Position numbers and translations under genes: made by a program
Source of the DNA: Ananas comosus
Taxonomy: Eukaryota; Streptophyta; Magnoliopsida; Poales; Bromeliaceae
Direction: 5' to 3'
DNA: 64,000 bases
NCBI RefSeq assembly: GCF_001540865.1
Contig: NC_033621.1
Coordinates: forward strand, 19,171,808 to 19,235,807
Notes under the pieces: model-generated
Told to the model about the DNA's origin: nothing
Database searches by the model: none
The model's input: only the letters and a program-made list of their open reading frames with translations
Shown here: one piece after another, positions 35,725 through 45,671 of the stretch
Numbering within the stretch: the stretch's first letter is position 1
Layout of the letters: every line of letters starts with the position of its first letter

Positions 35725-35880
35725 GAAATATTTAAATTTTGGTTTCTAGATGCTTTAAGTAGTATAGATCATGTTCAACGGTGCCAATCGTCGATTTAGA
35801 GGCTCCATCATCGAAAACAAATGGGTGGCAACGGAGCCCGTTTACTATCGATAGTATTCTAGCTCAACTCTATATATATA
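35725..35880. mobile_element. Fragment of an F-type foldback element
   Basis: GGTTTCTAGATGCTTTAAGT, CATGTTCAACGGTGCCAATC and ATCATCGAAAACAA match one arm of the F family (compare 36600-36690 and 9020-9080). The other arm is absent. Confidence 0.5.
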
Positions 35881-35883
35881 TAT

Positions 35884-36099
35884 AATTGAGCTAGAATACT
35901 CTCAAAAGCACCAACCTATTGGTGCTTTTGAATTTCTAGCCCTTGGATCTACTCCTTGATTACTAATAACTTTTGAATCAAACACTATTCCACCTACTAC
36001 CACCTACCACCATCATCTCAACCCTACATCTCTCCATCCAATGGCTAAAAACTCAAAAGCATCAACCCTTTGGTGCTTTTGAGAGTATTATAGTTCAAC
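35884..36099. mobile_element. M-family MITE (copy 2)
   Basis: Inverted ends of about 30 bp: ATTGAGCTAGAATACTCTC + AAAAGCACCAA, and the inverse on the right (TTGGTGCTTTTGAGAGTAT + TATAGTTCAAC). The core is diverged. Sits between TATATA and a CT tract. Confidence 0.8.
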
Positions 36100-36113
36100 T
36101 CTCTCTCTCTCTC

Positions 36114-36191
<78 letters not shown>
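36098..36191. repeat. Compound (CT)n(TA)n(GA)n microsatellite
   Basis: CT run, then TA run, then GA run, forming a near-perfect large palindrome between two MITEs. Confidence 0.92.
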
Positions 36192-36192
<1 letters not shown>

Positions 36193-36722
36193 CGTCTGGT
36201 ATGCTTTTGGAAGCACGGAGCGCTCTGTGCTTCCAAGTTGTTTTCGATGTTCGGACTTTCGAATCGACGATCGGCTCCGTTAGACTTGATCTAGAGTATT
36301 TGAAGTATCTAGAAAATAAATTTTGCGATTTTTCGATATCATTTGCCTAGTGATCGAAGTGGCTCAAAATCAACGACTGAAAATAAAAATCTTACAAAAT
36401 ATGATGATATGACATTAAAATTTTAGATCAAAATTATTAATCTTGTTTTATATGGTATAAAGAATTTTCTATCAAAATTTCATGTGATTTGGATATTTCT
36501 ACACCGTTAAACTTGCAAACGGCTCACCACGGCCATTAAAATTATTGATTTTGAGCCCCTTCGATCACTAGGCAAATGATATCGAAAAAACACAAAATTC
36601 ATTTTCTAAGTACTTCAAATACTCTAGATAAATTCTAGCGGAGCCGATCGTCGATTCGAAAGTCCGAATATCGAAAACAACTTGTAAGCACGGAGGGCTC
36701 CGTGCTTCCAGAAGCATACCAG

Positions 36723-36726
<4 letters not shown>
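36192..36726. mobile_element. Foldback MITE (F family), about 535 bp, well preserved
   Basis: Left end CTGGTATGCTTTTGGAAGCA and right end TGCTTCCAGAAGCATACCAG are inverse with one mismatch, and complementarity runs about 190 bp (TTCGAATCGACGATCGGCTC on the left, GAGCCGATCGTCGATTCGAA on the right). The middle 36400-36530 is AT-rich. No ORF. Within the end, GGAAGCACGGAGCGCTCTGT itself forms a small hairpin. Confidence 0.88.

Positions 36727-36800
<74 letters not shown>
36727..36800. repeat. (CT)n(TA)n microsatellite
   Basis: About 22 CT units then about 14 TA units, again between a foldback and a MITE. Confidence 0.92.
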
Positions 36801-36804
<4 letters not shown>

Positions 36805-37048
36805 GGGTTGGATTACTATTAATAGTATTTGGGCTATTTTATTATCAAGTTTTTGACCCTTGGATTAAAAATTATAGGGTTAGTATGATAGTGCTCCCTA
36901 AGGTTTAGTGGTGGTCCCCGAAGGTCGAGTAGGTGGTTGGTTGAATAGTACGATCTAAAGGGTGAACTTTATTGAAAGGTAAATCTAGCGGTTAAAAAAT
37001 TGATAGGAAAAGAACTCAAATACTATTAATAGTATTTCAGTTCAACTT
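36801..37048. mobile_element. M-family MITE (copy 3, reversed)
   Basis: Ends AATTGGGTTGGATTACTATT and, inverse, AATAGTATTTCAGTTCAACT. The core on the minus strand includes the TACTATTCAACCAACCACC block. The arm hairpin here is CTATTAATAG, unlike other copies. Confidence 0.75.
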
Positions 37049-37078
37049 TCTCTCTCTCTCTATATATAAAGAGAGAGA

Positions 37079-37310
37079 GAGTCCGGCTATTATACTTTTA
37101 TGAGTATAGATCTTTTTGTACTCATAAGTTTTCGGCTATTAGATCTACCCCTTTGATTATTTCTATCCGTTAGATCGTACTATTCAACCCACAACCCACT
37201 CAACCCTAGGGAATCACTATCATACTAACCATACATTCCTTTATCTAACGGCTGAAAACTTATGAGTACAAAAGAGTTTATACTCATAAGAATATAATAG
37301 CCCTAGCCTA
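37079..37310. mobile_element. M-family MITE (copy 4)
   Basis: Ends GAGTCCGGCTATTATAC and, inverse, GTATAATAGCCC-like; arm ATGAGTATAGA / TTTGTACTCATAAG. Core ATCGTACTATTCAACCCACA. Followed at 37324 by Cassandra. Confidence 0.8.
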
Positions 37311-37323
37311 TATATAGAGTCCA

Positions 37324-38428
37324 TGTGAGACCCCAGGTAGTCCTATATATAAGATATAATAGCATTAAAACTCTTAATCCGGCTTAAACATTTTGGGTAG
37401 TGGCTAGGCCCAAGAGGTTAAGAGTGTTAAGCGTGCTAGTACGGTAGTCCTAGGATGGGTGACACCCTGGAAAGTTGGGATGTCACATTTGGTATCAAAA
37501 CCAATTACCAGCCAGAAGTGTGAGATGAGTTATCACTTGACTGTTTTAGGTAAAGCGCTGCTCCCACAAGGTTAGTTTAGGCTAGTGAGACGAGTCTCAC
37601 ATTACCTGATACTTGTGAGTCTAAGCCTGACGATGACATCAGGGCTTAAAGGGAGGGAGAATGTGAGACCCCAGGTAGTCCTATATATATGATATAATAG
37701 GGCTAATACTTTTAACCGGGTTTAAGTATTTTGAGTGGTGGCTAGGCCCAAGAGGTTAAGAGAGTTAAACGTGCTAGGATAAGAGTAGTCCTAGGATGGG
37801 TGACCCATTGGAAAGTTAGGACGTTACATTTGATATGAGAGCCAATTACCAGCCGGAAGTATGAGATGAGTCTTAGCTGAACCAGGGTTATACAGCGGGG
37901 AGTGCTTAAGCATTTTGAGTGGTGGCTAGGCCCAAGAGGTTAAGAGAGTAAAGCGTGCTAAGATGGGAGTAGTCTTAGGATGAGTGACCTCTTGGAAAGT
38001 TGGGACGTTACATTTGGTATCAGAGCCAATTACCAGCCGGAAGTGTGAGATGAGTCTTGGCTGAACCAGGGTTATACAACGGGGAGAGCGAGGCTCTCAT
38101 ACTGTTGACTATTGTGGGTAGAGCACGGCTCCCCCATAAGTTCGGTTTAGGCGTTGTGGGTAGAGCACGGCTTCCCCACAAGGTCGGTTTAGGCTAGAGA
38201 GACGAGTCTCACATCGCCTGGTATGAACCTTACGAGGACGTCAGGGCTTAAAGGGAAGAAAATGTGAGATCCAAGGTAGTCCTATATATAAGATATAATA
38301 GGGCTAAAACTCTTAACCCGACTTAAACATTCTGAGTGGTGGCTAGGCCCAAGAGATTAAGAGAGTTAAGCGTGCTAAGGTGGGAGTAGTCCTAAGATGG
38401 GTGACCCTTGGGAAGTTGGGGTGTCACG
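37324..38428 (+). mobile_element. Tandem Cassandra TRIM array (4 LTRs, 3 internal regions)
   Basis: LTRs at 37324-37487, 37662-37828, 37902-38012 (5'-truncated) and 38263-38428; full ones start TGTGAGACCCCAGGTAGTCC and end near GTCACA/GTTACA. Internal regions start with TTTGGTATCA-type primer sites and include GCCGGAAGTGTGAGATGAG. Each LTR has a segment like the 3' half of plant 5S rRNA, the defining feature of Cassandra. Short internal regions have no protein coding. Sharing LTRs between units is the arrangement expected from recombination between copies. Confidence 0.9.
37426..37475 (+). promoter_or_regulatory. 5S rRNA-like domain in Cassandra LTR (also 37764-37816, 37947-38000, 38365-38417)
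   Basis: GTTAAGCGTGCT, AGTAGTCCTAGGATGGGTGA and CCCTGG-AAGTT follow the order of the plant 5S rRNA internal promoter and 3' half. In Cassandra this is known to give a Pol III promoter within the LTR. The 5' half of 5S rRNA is not recognisable here, and this is not a 5S rRNA gene. Confidence 0.82.
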
Positions 38429-38432
38429 GTAA

Positions 38433-38943
38433 TGTAACGACCCGACCTACTAGCAATAATAACTCGTTGGGCCCAACCACCTACCCAAAATACTTAAGCC
38501 CAGTTATGATTTCTAGCCTAATAAAGCTTATGTACTCCCATATCTAGCTATAACTTTCCGATGTGGGCTTATTGGGGTGTCACAGACTCCCCCAGTTTAG
38601 ACCCTGATGTCCTCGTCAGTCCTAGACACACATAGAGCACAACATCACCAGGCCAATGTGAGACTTGTCTCACTAACCTTTGTCATTCCGACCCTGACTT
38701 ATCTTGTCAATTACCAACTCTGACTTCCGACCCTGACTCAGCCAACACTCATCTCACACTTCCGGCTGGTGAACTGGCTCTGATACCAAATGTAACGACC
38801 CGATCCACTAGTAATAATAACTTGTTGGGCCCGAACCACCGGCTCAAAATGCTTAAGTCCAGTTATTATTTCTAACCTAAGCAAGCTTATATACCCTCAC
38901 ATCTTACTATAACTACCCGATGTTGGATTATTGGGGTGCCACA
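38433..38943 (-). mobile_element. Complete TRIM retroelement, reversed (family of 24283-24814)
   Basis: LTRs at 38433-38584 and 38791-38943, each reading TGTAACGACCCG ... GGGGTGYCACA on the plus strand, i.e. TGTGRCACCCC at the LTR start in the element's own orientation. The primer site on the minus strand is TTTGGTATCAGAGCC, immediately before 38791. It lies 4 bp after the Cassandra array. No matching 5-bp duplication was found, so it may have inserted at, or recombined with, the array end. Confidence 0.88.
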
Positions 38944-38944
38944 G

Positions 38945-39192
38945 TTCGGCTACCATACTGTTATGAGTATAGATCTTTTTGTACTCATAAGTTTTCGACC
39001 GTTAGATTTACCCCTTTGATTACTTCCACCTATTAGATTGTACTATTCAACCAACAACCCACTCAACCCTTGGGGACTACTATCATCCTAATCTGGGATG
39101 ATTATCATCCTAACCGCACATTCTTTCATCCAACGACTGAAAACTTATGAGTACAAAAGAGTTTATACTCATAAGAGTATAGTAGCTCTAGC
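38945..39192. mobile_element. M-family MITE (copy 5)
   Basis: TTCGGCTACCATACTG / inverse TATAGTAGCTCTAGCC, arms ATGAGTATAGATC / GTACTCATAAG. The core has a small internal duplication (ATCATCCTAA twice near 39073-39115). Confidence 0.8.
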
Positions 39193-39201
39193 CTATATAT
39201 A

Positions 39202-39243
39202 GAGTCCGGCTACTGTACTGGTATGAGTATAGACCTTTTTGTA
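39202..39243. mobile_element. Truncated M-family MITE end
   Basis: GAGTCCGGCTACTGTACTGG and TATGAGTATAGACC, then unrelated sequence. A one-end fragment directly next to copy 5. Confidence 0.7.
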
Positions 39244-40811
39244 TAAGTATTCAACAATAATAGTGATAAGCATCAATACTGATTGAGATGGAGCAAATGG
39301 AGGATTAATTTTGTGAAAGCACTGCTCGTAGACAATAATTTCTCATTACTCAAATCAAAGAATATATATCAAAGATAGGAGATAAAATTAACATTTTAAG
39401 TCATTTTAAGTTAATCCAAAGTTCAGATTAGTCCTATACTTTATATATGTATATAGGAAATTTAACTGTCCAAAATAAGTGTACTATTTGCGATCAAATT
39501 ATGTAAATTTCAATAAAATTTAATTTTGTTAAATGTTTTAGCTGTGCACTTTAGCAAGTGAGTAAAGTTGAATATTTCAAATTAGTAGCTATGCTATGAT
39601 ATTATCTATACTTACATCATATATAATTGTATAGATTAATATATGATTTCACTTCGTTCGATTAGTGAAGGTCTTGTCCGTTCGGTGAACTTGTGCACGT
39701 ACCTGAGCGGACCTAATTGGGGTTGGCCTATTTATTTAGGTAATTTTATAAACACATCTTCTCGACATTGCCATGTTCTTTTGCATGGTGCTCGGTCATA
39801 TCCAATACAACTTCATTGTACACGTGCAAGGAACATGACTAAGTCAATAGTAAGGTGTATAAATACATGCATTATTTAATTAATTTACATAATTTACTAT
39901 TGTTGATTCAATAGTTAAGGCTTAGCACGTGCAATTAATGAATTTCAAAAGTAGCCATAGCTAGATTAATTATAGATATATATAATTTCGGCTGATTATT
40001 AATATCACTTTGTTTTCCGTAGATTAATAATTAACTAAGACTAAGTAAATTTGTGTACGTATGTGTGCTCGTGTTTGTGTGCATATAGGACTAAGTATTT
40101 ATGCATTTGTGTTTGTATGATTTGGATATTTTTGACTAAGGCCTCGTTTGGAATTAATTTGTTTCCATAGAAAGATACTATAATATTTAGATTGCACTAA
40201 TTCAATTACAATATCATATTTTAGTTATATTGAAAAATTTAAAAATGCATAATTTTATATGCGTTTATTCTATTTTTAGTTTTATCTAATAGTTAGATAG
40301 TCCTTAAACATAAAACATTTAGATTGCACTAATTCATGACGGTTGTTTTGAATGACATTAGCACTATATATATCAAGATGTTTCTAAGACTCCAACAATT
40401 TTTTCTACAACAAAATTAAAATACTAAATTTGGATTTATAATGTTGAAGCTGAGAATCTTATTTCTACCTCCAGCTATCAGCAGAAGCCAAAATTTTTTT
40501 TCTTTATGGTGTGCTTGGATCCTTGTAAAATTATCCGAAAATTCTTTTCGGTTGAAAAGTAATTTTTTTGATGTATTGTTACTAGTAAATTTTTTTTAAA
40601 ATAATTTTGTTTTAAAGATTTCACAGAAAAGAGAAGTTTTTATTTTCCGCTCTCTTCAAGTACTGGAAAACGAAAACTTCTGCCTGAAAAGACGCAACTT
40701 TTGGGAGAGTTGCATCACACGGTCCATGAGGTCCACTCTACCTCGTGGCCCGTGTGAGAGAGGTGCGCGGACCACTTGGTCTCCTCTTTCATTATGTATT
40801 ATTATATTCTT
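39244..40811. other. Intergenic DNA
   Basis: No gene supported. Bases 39640-39860 are a little GC-richer and open for 78 codons on the plus strand but match no family I know. 40716-40756 holds a 17-bp-arm hairpin. AGGCCTCGTTTGGAATTAAT at 40139 resembles one PIF/Tourist end without a partner. Confidence 0.45.
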
Positions 40812-41022
40812 ATAATTAAGTATAGAGTTCTTTATACTCATAAGTTTTTTAATCGTTGAATGAAATAATGTGTGGTTAGGATGATAGTGATATCTCAGGG
40901 TTGAGTGATGGTTGATTGAATAGTATAATTTAACGGATAAAAATAGTCAAAAGGGTTGATCTAACGGCCGAAAACTAATGAGTACAAAAGGACCCATACT
41001 CATGAGTATAGTAGCCGGACTC
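40812..41022. mobile_element. M-family MITE (copy 6, reversed)
   Basis: Right end ATAGTAGCCGGACTC is the inverse of the GTCCGGCTA end; arms TATACTCATAAG / ATGAGTACAAAAGG; core on the minus strand. A TA/CT tract follows. Confidence 0.75.
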
Positions 41023-41204
41023 TCTCTCTATATAATAATTTTTTTAAATAATATTTATAAATACCTAGTAATTTATTTCATAGTATTAAATATATACTAT
41101 TATATATTATATTACATATTTTTTGTATAATATATTTTAAATATATTTTATTTTATAAATATAAACTATAATACTAATATATGTAATATGATAATTATTA
41201 TAGA
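41023..41204. other. AT-rich spacer
   Basis: Nearly pure A/T; nothing else seen. Confidence 0.6.
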
Positions 41205-41410
41205 CGAGCTATTATATGTTCGGAAGCACAAGAGAATTGGTGTTTTGACCATTTCTGACCTTTGGATTAAAATTATTATCATATAAGAACCGCTCAATTC
41301 TAGGAAAATTATTCAACCCTAAGGTGGGCCGCTATTCTACAATCCTTAATTCAATGGCCAAAAAGTTGGAAGCACTAATTCTCTTATATTTGAAAACGCA
41401 GTAGCCCTAC
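41205..41410. mobile_element. M-family MITE (copy 7, diverged)
   Basis: Ends CGAGCTATTATATG / inverse AACGCAGTAGCCC; arms GGAAGCACAAGAGAATTGG / AGCACTAATTCTCTT; weak core (TTATTCAACCCTAAGGTGGG). Confidence 0.6.
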
Positions 41411-41902
41411 ACATTATTATATATCAATAGGCTAAATTGCAAAAAATCCTGCTGTCAATACATGTTTTTTCACTTTCTCCTCCTGTCATTCAAAAACCTA
41501 TATTTTGTCTCCTTAAAAAATAAAAAAATATTCACTTTGACCCCTGTCGTCAATGTTCCACTAGTGTTCTGTTTATATCCTATTTTTTTATATCTAAAAT
41601 ACCCCCAAAATCCTCCTCCTTCCTTATCCTCAGTCGCATCACCTCACTCTGCGCTGCCTCGCTCTCGCCCACCTCTCTGTTCATGCCCATACACACACCC
41701 TCGCTCGCCTGCGTGGCTTCACCCTCACCTTTGCCTATCTCTCCATCCACGCCCACCTTGGAGAGGATGAGAGGCAATTTGGTTATTTTGTCACAACGTA
41801 CCCCCCTATAAATATTTTTTTTATTTTTTAAAAGGGTAAATGATAAAAGTGGATATTGAGAGGGAATTTTCTATAATTTAGCCATATCAATAATATATAT
41901 AT
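41411..41902. other. Intergenic DNA with a C-rich patch
   Basis: 41600-41760 is C-rich with short open frames on both strands and no domain. Probably a fragment of captured or exonic DNA, unidentified. Confidence 0.4.
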
Positions 41903-42108
41903 CAGTTCGGCTGGGATACTATCTATTGAGTTTTTTACCATTAGATTTAATCCTTTGATTATTTTTACCCATTAGATTATACTATTCAACCAACCACTCA
42001 CTCAATCTTAGGAGACCTACATCATCCTAACCACACATTTCTCAATCCAAGGGCTAAAAAATTAATAGCACCAATAGCTTGGTGCTATTGATAGTATTCC
42101 AGTCTAGT
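41903..42108. mobile_element. M-family MITE (copy 8)
   Basis: Ends CAGTTCGGCTGGGATACTA / inverse TAGTATTCCAGTCTAG; core CCATTAGATTATACTATTCA, CAACCACTCACTCAATC. The right arm has CACCAATAGCTTGGTG. Confidence 0.8.
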
Positions 42109-42121
42109 TATATATATATAT

Positions 42122-42346
42122 AATTGAGCTCCTATGCTTTTAAAAATACCAAGTTATTGGTGCTTATAGATTTTTAGCCGTTGTATTAAGGGATATGCGG
42201 TTAGGATGATGTGGACCCCCTTGGGCTGAGTGAGTGGTTGATTGAATAGTATAATCTAACGGTTAAAAATGATCAGAGGAGTAGATCTAACGGTAAAAAA
42301 TTTACAAGCACCAAATACTTGGTGCTTTTACAAGCACCATAGCCGT
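42122..42346. mobile_element. M-family MITE (copy 9, reversed)
   Basis: AATTGAGCTCCTATGC / inverse GCACCATAGCCGTTC; arms ACCAAGTTATTGGTGCTT / AAGCACCAAATACTTGGTGC; core on the minus strand (GTTGATTGAATAGTATAATC). Abuts copy 8 across a TATATA tract. Confidence 0.8.
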
Positions 42347-42349
42347 TCA

Positions 42350-42631
42350 TTTTGACATTTTTGATCTAGATTAAGGTTAAGGTTAACATTCTTGATCTTG
42401 AATTTAAAAATCCTATACTCAAATTTTAAAGATTATACAATTTTCACCATTCATTTTGACATAATTTATTTATTAAGTAAACGACGTCGAAAAAAACTAA
42501 AATTTTATTTCTAAGAACTTCATATACCCTAAATCATATTTAATGGTGTGGATCGTTAATTTGAACAACCTAAGATCGAAAATAAGACTATAGTACCGGA
42601 GCTCCGGTACTATAGATAGTATAGTAGCCCA

Positions 42632-42640
<9 letters not shown>
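42350..42640. mobile_element. F-type foldback fragment
   Basis: GACGTCGAAAAAAACTAAAA, GAACTTCATATACCCTAAAT and GATCGAAAATAAGACT match an F arm. The end is a perfect palindrome, TAGTACCGGAGCTCCGGTACTA (split as TAGTACCGGAG / CTCCGGTACTA). Confidence 0.55.
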
Positions 42641-42668
<28 letters not shown>

Positions 42669-43155
42669 ATNTCGTTAAAATGGACAATTATTAGACCTTT
42701 TGACCGTAGGGTATCAAACGCGAAAAATTATAAAACTTGCTTTATAGAATGTTTAAATGTTTTAAATTATATTTAATAGTATTGATCGCCGATTTGAAAG
42801 TTACTAGCATTAACTAAAAAAAGAAGTAAGAAATAATAACCTTATGGGCAATGTTATACGAACCAAGTCCAACAGTGATCCGAAAATATTATTGAATCAA
42901 GGATCATTGGTTCAAACCAATGAGTCAACCATTAATTAAACCAATGACGTCAGCATAACATATTAAGAGCCTGTTTGGATACACAGTAAAATATCTCAAC
43001 GAAATTTATAAACTGTGGTTTCGTCTAGATAAAATGGAGAATCCTGCAACTCTAAAAAATTCCACGGATTCAATTTTTAAACTGTTTGGATACGCATTGT
43101 ACAATTTCACAGAATTTTTCTAAATTTTAAGATTAAAAGTTAAAATTTAAAATTT

Positions 43156-43680
43156 NNNNNNNNNNNNNNNNNNNNNNNNNNNNNNNNNNNNNNNNNNNNN
43201 NNNNNNNNNNNNNNNNNNNNNNNNNNNNNNNNNNNNNNNNNNNNNNNNNNNNNNNNNNNNNNNNNNNNNNNNNNNNNNNNNNNNNNNNNNNNNNNNNNNN
43301 NNNNNNNNNNNNNNNNNNNNNNNNNNNNNNNNNNNNNNNNNNNNNNNNNNNNNNNNNNNNNNNNNNNNNNNNNNNNNNNNNNNNNNNNNNNNNNNNNNNN
43401 NNNNNNNNNNNNNNNNNNNNNNNNNNNNNNNNNNNNNNNNNNNNNNNNNNNNNNNNNNNNNNNNNNNNNNNNNNNNNNNNNNNNNNNNNNNNNNNNNNNN
43501 NNNNNNNNNNNNNNNNNNNNNNNNNNNNNNNNNNNNNNNNNNNNNNNNNNNNNNNNNNNNNNNNNNNNNNNNNNNNNNNNNNNNNNNNNNNNNNNNNNNN
43601 NNNNNNNNNNNNNNNNNNNNNNNNNNNNNNNNNNNNNNNNNNNNNNNNNNNNNNNNNNNNNNNNNNNNNNNNNNNNNNNN
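43156..43680. other. Assembly gap, 525 N
   Basis: 525 Ns, so a sized gap. The duplicate copy at 53640-54440 suggests that the missing sequence is AAATTT-rich low-complexity DNA. Confidence 0.95.

Positions 43681-43733
<53 letters not shown>
43681..43733. repeat. (CT)n(TA)n microsatellite at gap edge
   Basis: CT run then TA run just after the gap; not present in the duplicate copy at 53-54 kb. Confidence 0.9.
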
Positions 43734-43735
<2 letters not shown>

Positions 43736-44817
43736 ATAATTTTTTATTTATAACTTCTTTTTTTTTCGTTTCAACCAAACAATCGTGATAGAATACTTTT
43801 ATTTTGTTACCAACCAAATACTAAATAACGTGAAATTTATTTCCTTTAAAAGAATTTTTTTTTTTTTTCACAATTTTACGTAGAATTAAATAACCCTTTA
43901 CCAATTGCTCTCACTAGAGACGTGAAAGCAGCGACGAAAACAAAACAAATGGATTCTTTAATAATTGAAAAAAAAATGATAAAGTTGGGTCATTTTCAAA
44001 TTGAATTATTTAACATTTTTAATATTTTTAAAAAAATTATAACGTTTTCTTTTTCTTTTTGCTAAGAAAGGGAGGTAGTTTCGTAAGCATCAATCACAAA
44101 TTAAATGACGGGAAATCATGTTCCCTTCCTCCCCCGTGTTGACTTTTATTCAAAGCTGCGAACGTTGGTTTAAAAAAAATAATAAGCCAAACATTTTATA
44201 TTTTATACATTATTTATTTTTTTATTTATTCATTTATATTTTTGTGGATGTAAACTTGGAGGATAGTTTTGCTGCAACCAACTCATCTAGAACTTCAAAT
44301 AATTATTTAAATTTATTATTTAATNAAATTTAAAAGTTAAAACTTGATGCATTTTTTTGAATAAGGGAGCTCAAGAATGGTGGAATTTTTTTCCTTTTGT
44401 TAGAGTGAATTATACTTTTACTCCATTTTTTGGAGTATAGTTTAACTATACTCCAAAAATTACGTTACTTTTTTTCCTCCCAAACGTTTCATAGGATATT
44501 TTTTCGACTGCCGTAACATAGTTTAACTATGCTACGTTTTCAGAAGTATCCAAACGGGGCCTAAATATTTAATTATTTTTTAATTTTATTATCACGCCCC
44601 GGATTACAAGTTCCCCGGGCACGCCAACAAATCCGCCGTACACGAAGGAATTTCCCCTGTATACGAGCGATAGCTGTACCTGTAAAACATACAATACTAC
44701 AAACAGTAGTATAGAGCCGCTAGAAGAACTAGTAAAGTAAAAGAAACCGAGTTCCATATACATACACTGAATCCCAGAGTACAAAACTACTCGCGCTGGC
44801 GAGTTAAAAGTCTGTAN

Positions 44818-45190
44818 TAAAGTAAAATTTCTATTTGAAAATTAATAATTGATTCTTTTAAAAAGATAATATCTTCGACCTTTGGAGTTTTTATTTTTTG
44901 TGAAAAACAAAATATAAGATCTTGTTTGGTGTAAGACTTTTGGAGTTTTTATTTTTTGTGAAAAACAAAATATAAGATTACAATCCCGGTTTACTAGCAT
45001 CTGTATACCCTTAACCTTAACCTTAATAATCAAATATCGGGTATATCCCTGTTTACTCAAAAAAAGATCTTGTTTGGTGTTATTATTATATTTGCTGCTG
45101 AAAACTATTAAAGGATTTTAATAAAAAATCTTTTAGTATTTTAAATGGCTAAATGCTGAATAAAACACACTCTAGTTTGCCATGATTTAG
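44818..45190. other. AT-rich DNA with a short tandem duplication
   Basis: A ~64-bp unit (TTTGGAGTTTTTATTTTTTG, AAAACAAAATATAAGAT) is repeated at 44880-44976, and AAGATCTTGTTTGGTGT recurs at 44921 and 45065. No gene. Confidence 0.6.
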
Positions 45191-45671
45191 AAATCAGGTC
45201 GAATAGGCTGGTTCGACCGGTCCGACCGTAATCTAGTTCATAAAGTAATTTGATTCTATCCTTTGAATATGTTAAAAAACTGTTTTGAACCATTTGAACC
45301 GGCGGTTAAAATATTAACGATGAAGTAATCCGATTTTAATCAAGTTGATTGTATTTTGTTCATAAAGTCATATTAAAATTCAATGACTTAAAATTAACTT
45401 AGTTGATTTTATTTTCTATTAGTACATACTAATTTTATAAAAATTAAAATTTGAAAACTTATATTAACTTAATTTGGTCAAAAATCAGTATTTTATAATA
45501 AAGTATGATACTAAAAATAAAAACATATATAATAAAAATAAAAAATAATAATTAAGTTATGTTATTTTTCTCACGTCAATGATTCAATTAATAATTGACG
45601 CGCGCTGTGGTTGAATCAGCCATTCTGGACCCATGCCAACAACTTTTCCGAGGCGTTATTCGACCTGATTT
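45191..45671. mobile_element. X-family MITE, intact (481 bp)
   Basis: Inverted ends AAATCAGGTCGAATA and TATTCGACCTGATTT are exact. The interior includes GGTCCGACCGTAATCTAGTT and TGACTTAAAATTAACTTAG, found again at 57250-57467. No ORF. Useful as the reference for the exploded copy at 53-62 kb. Confidence 0.8.

Larger units (their letters stand above)
42967..44561. mobile_element. PIF/Harbinger-like element with TAA target duplication (copy 1)
   Basis: Left end GAGCCTGTTTGGATAC; right end on the minus strand GGCCCCGTTTGGATAC; flanked on both sides by TAA (42964-42966 and 44562-44564), the usual PIF/Tourist target. The interior holds the gap, CT/TA runs and AT-rich DNA; a perfect palindrome GGAGTATAGTT/AACTATACTCC is at 44432-44453. 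No transposase frame visible. Confidence 0.7.
42672..44816. other. Contig bracketed by single Ns, duplicate of 53202-54940
   Basis: Single Ns at 42671 and 44817 frame a block that matches 53.2-54.9 kb from its first bases (TCGTTAAAATGG) to near its last (ACTCGCGCTGGCGAGTTA). The two copies differ mostly by one-base indels. It contains the left part of an X element, a PIF-like element with a large gap, and the terminal part of a reversed LTR. Probably one locus represented twice in the assembly. Confidence 0.75.

Noticed and set aside
37426..38417. 5S rRNA genes
   Set aside because: Only the 3' half resembles 5S rRNA and it lies inside Cassandra LTRs with primer sites next to them.
39643..39879. 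78-codon ORF in a slightly GC-richer stretch
   Set aside because: No recognisable family, no flanking splice signals of note; kept only as intergenic comment.
43140..43817. 225-codon ORF on the minus strand
   Set aside because: Almost wholly Ns and dinucleotide repeat.
45008..45030. Telomere-like CCTTAACCTTAACCTTAA (and inverse near 42372)
   Set aside because: Only two or three units, and the word differs from the plant telomere repeat TTTAGGG.
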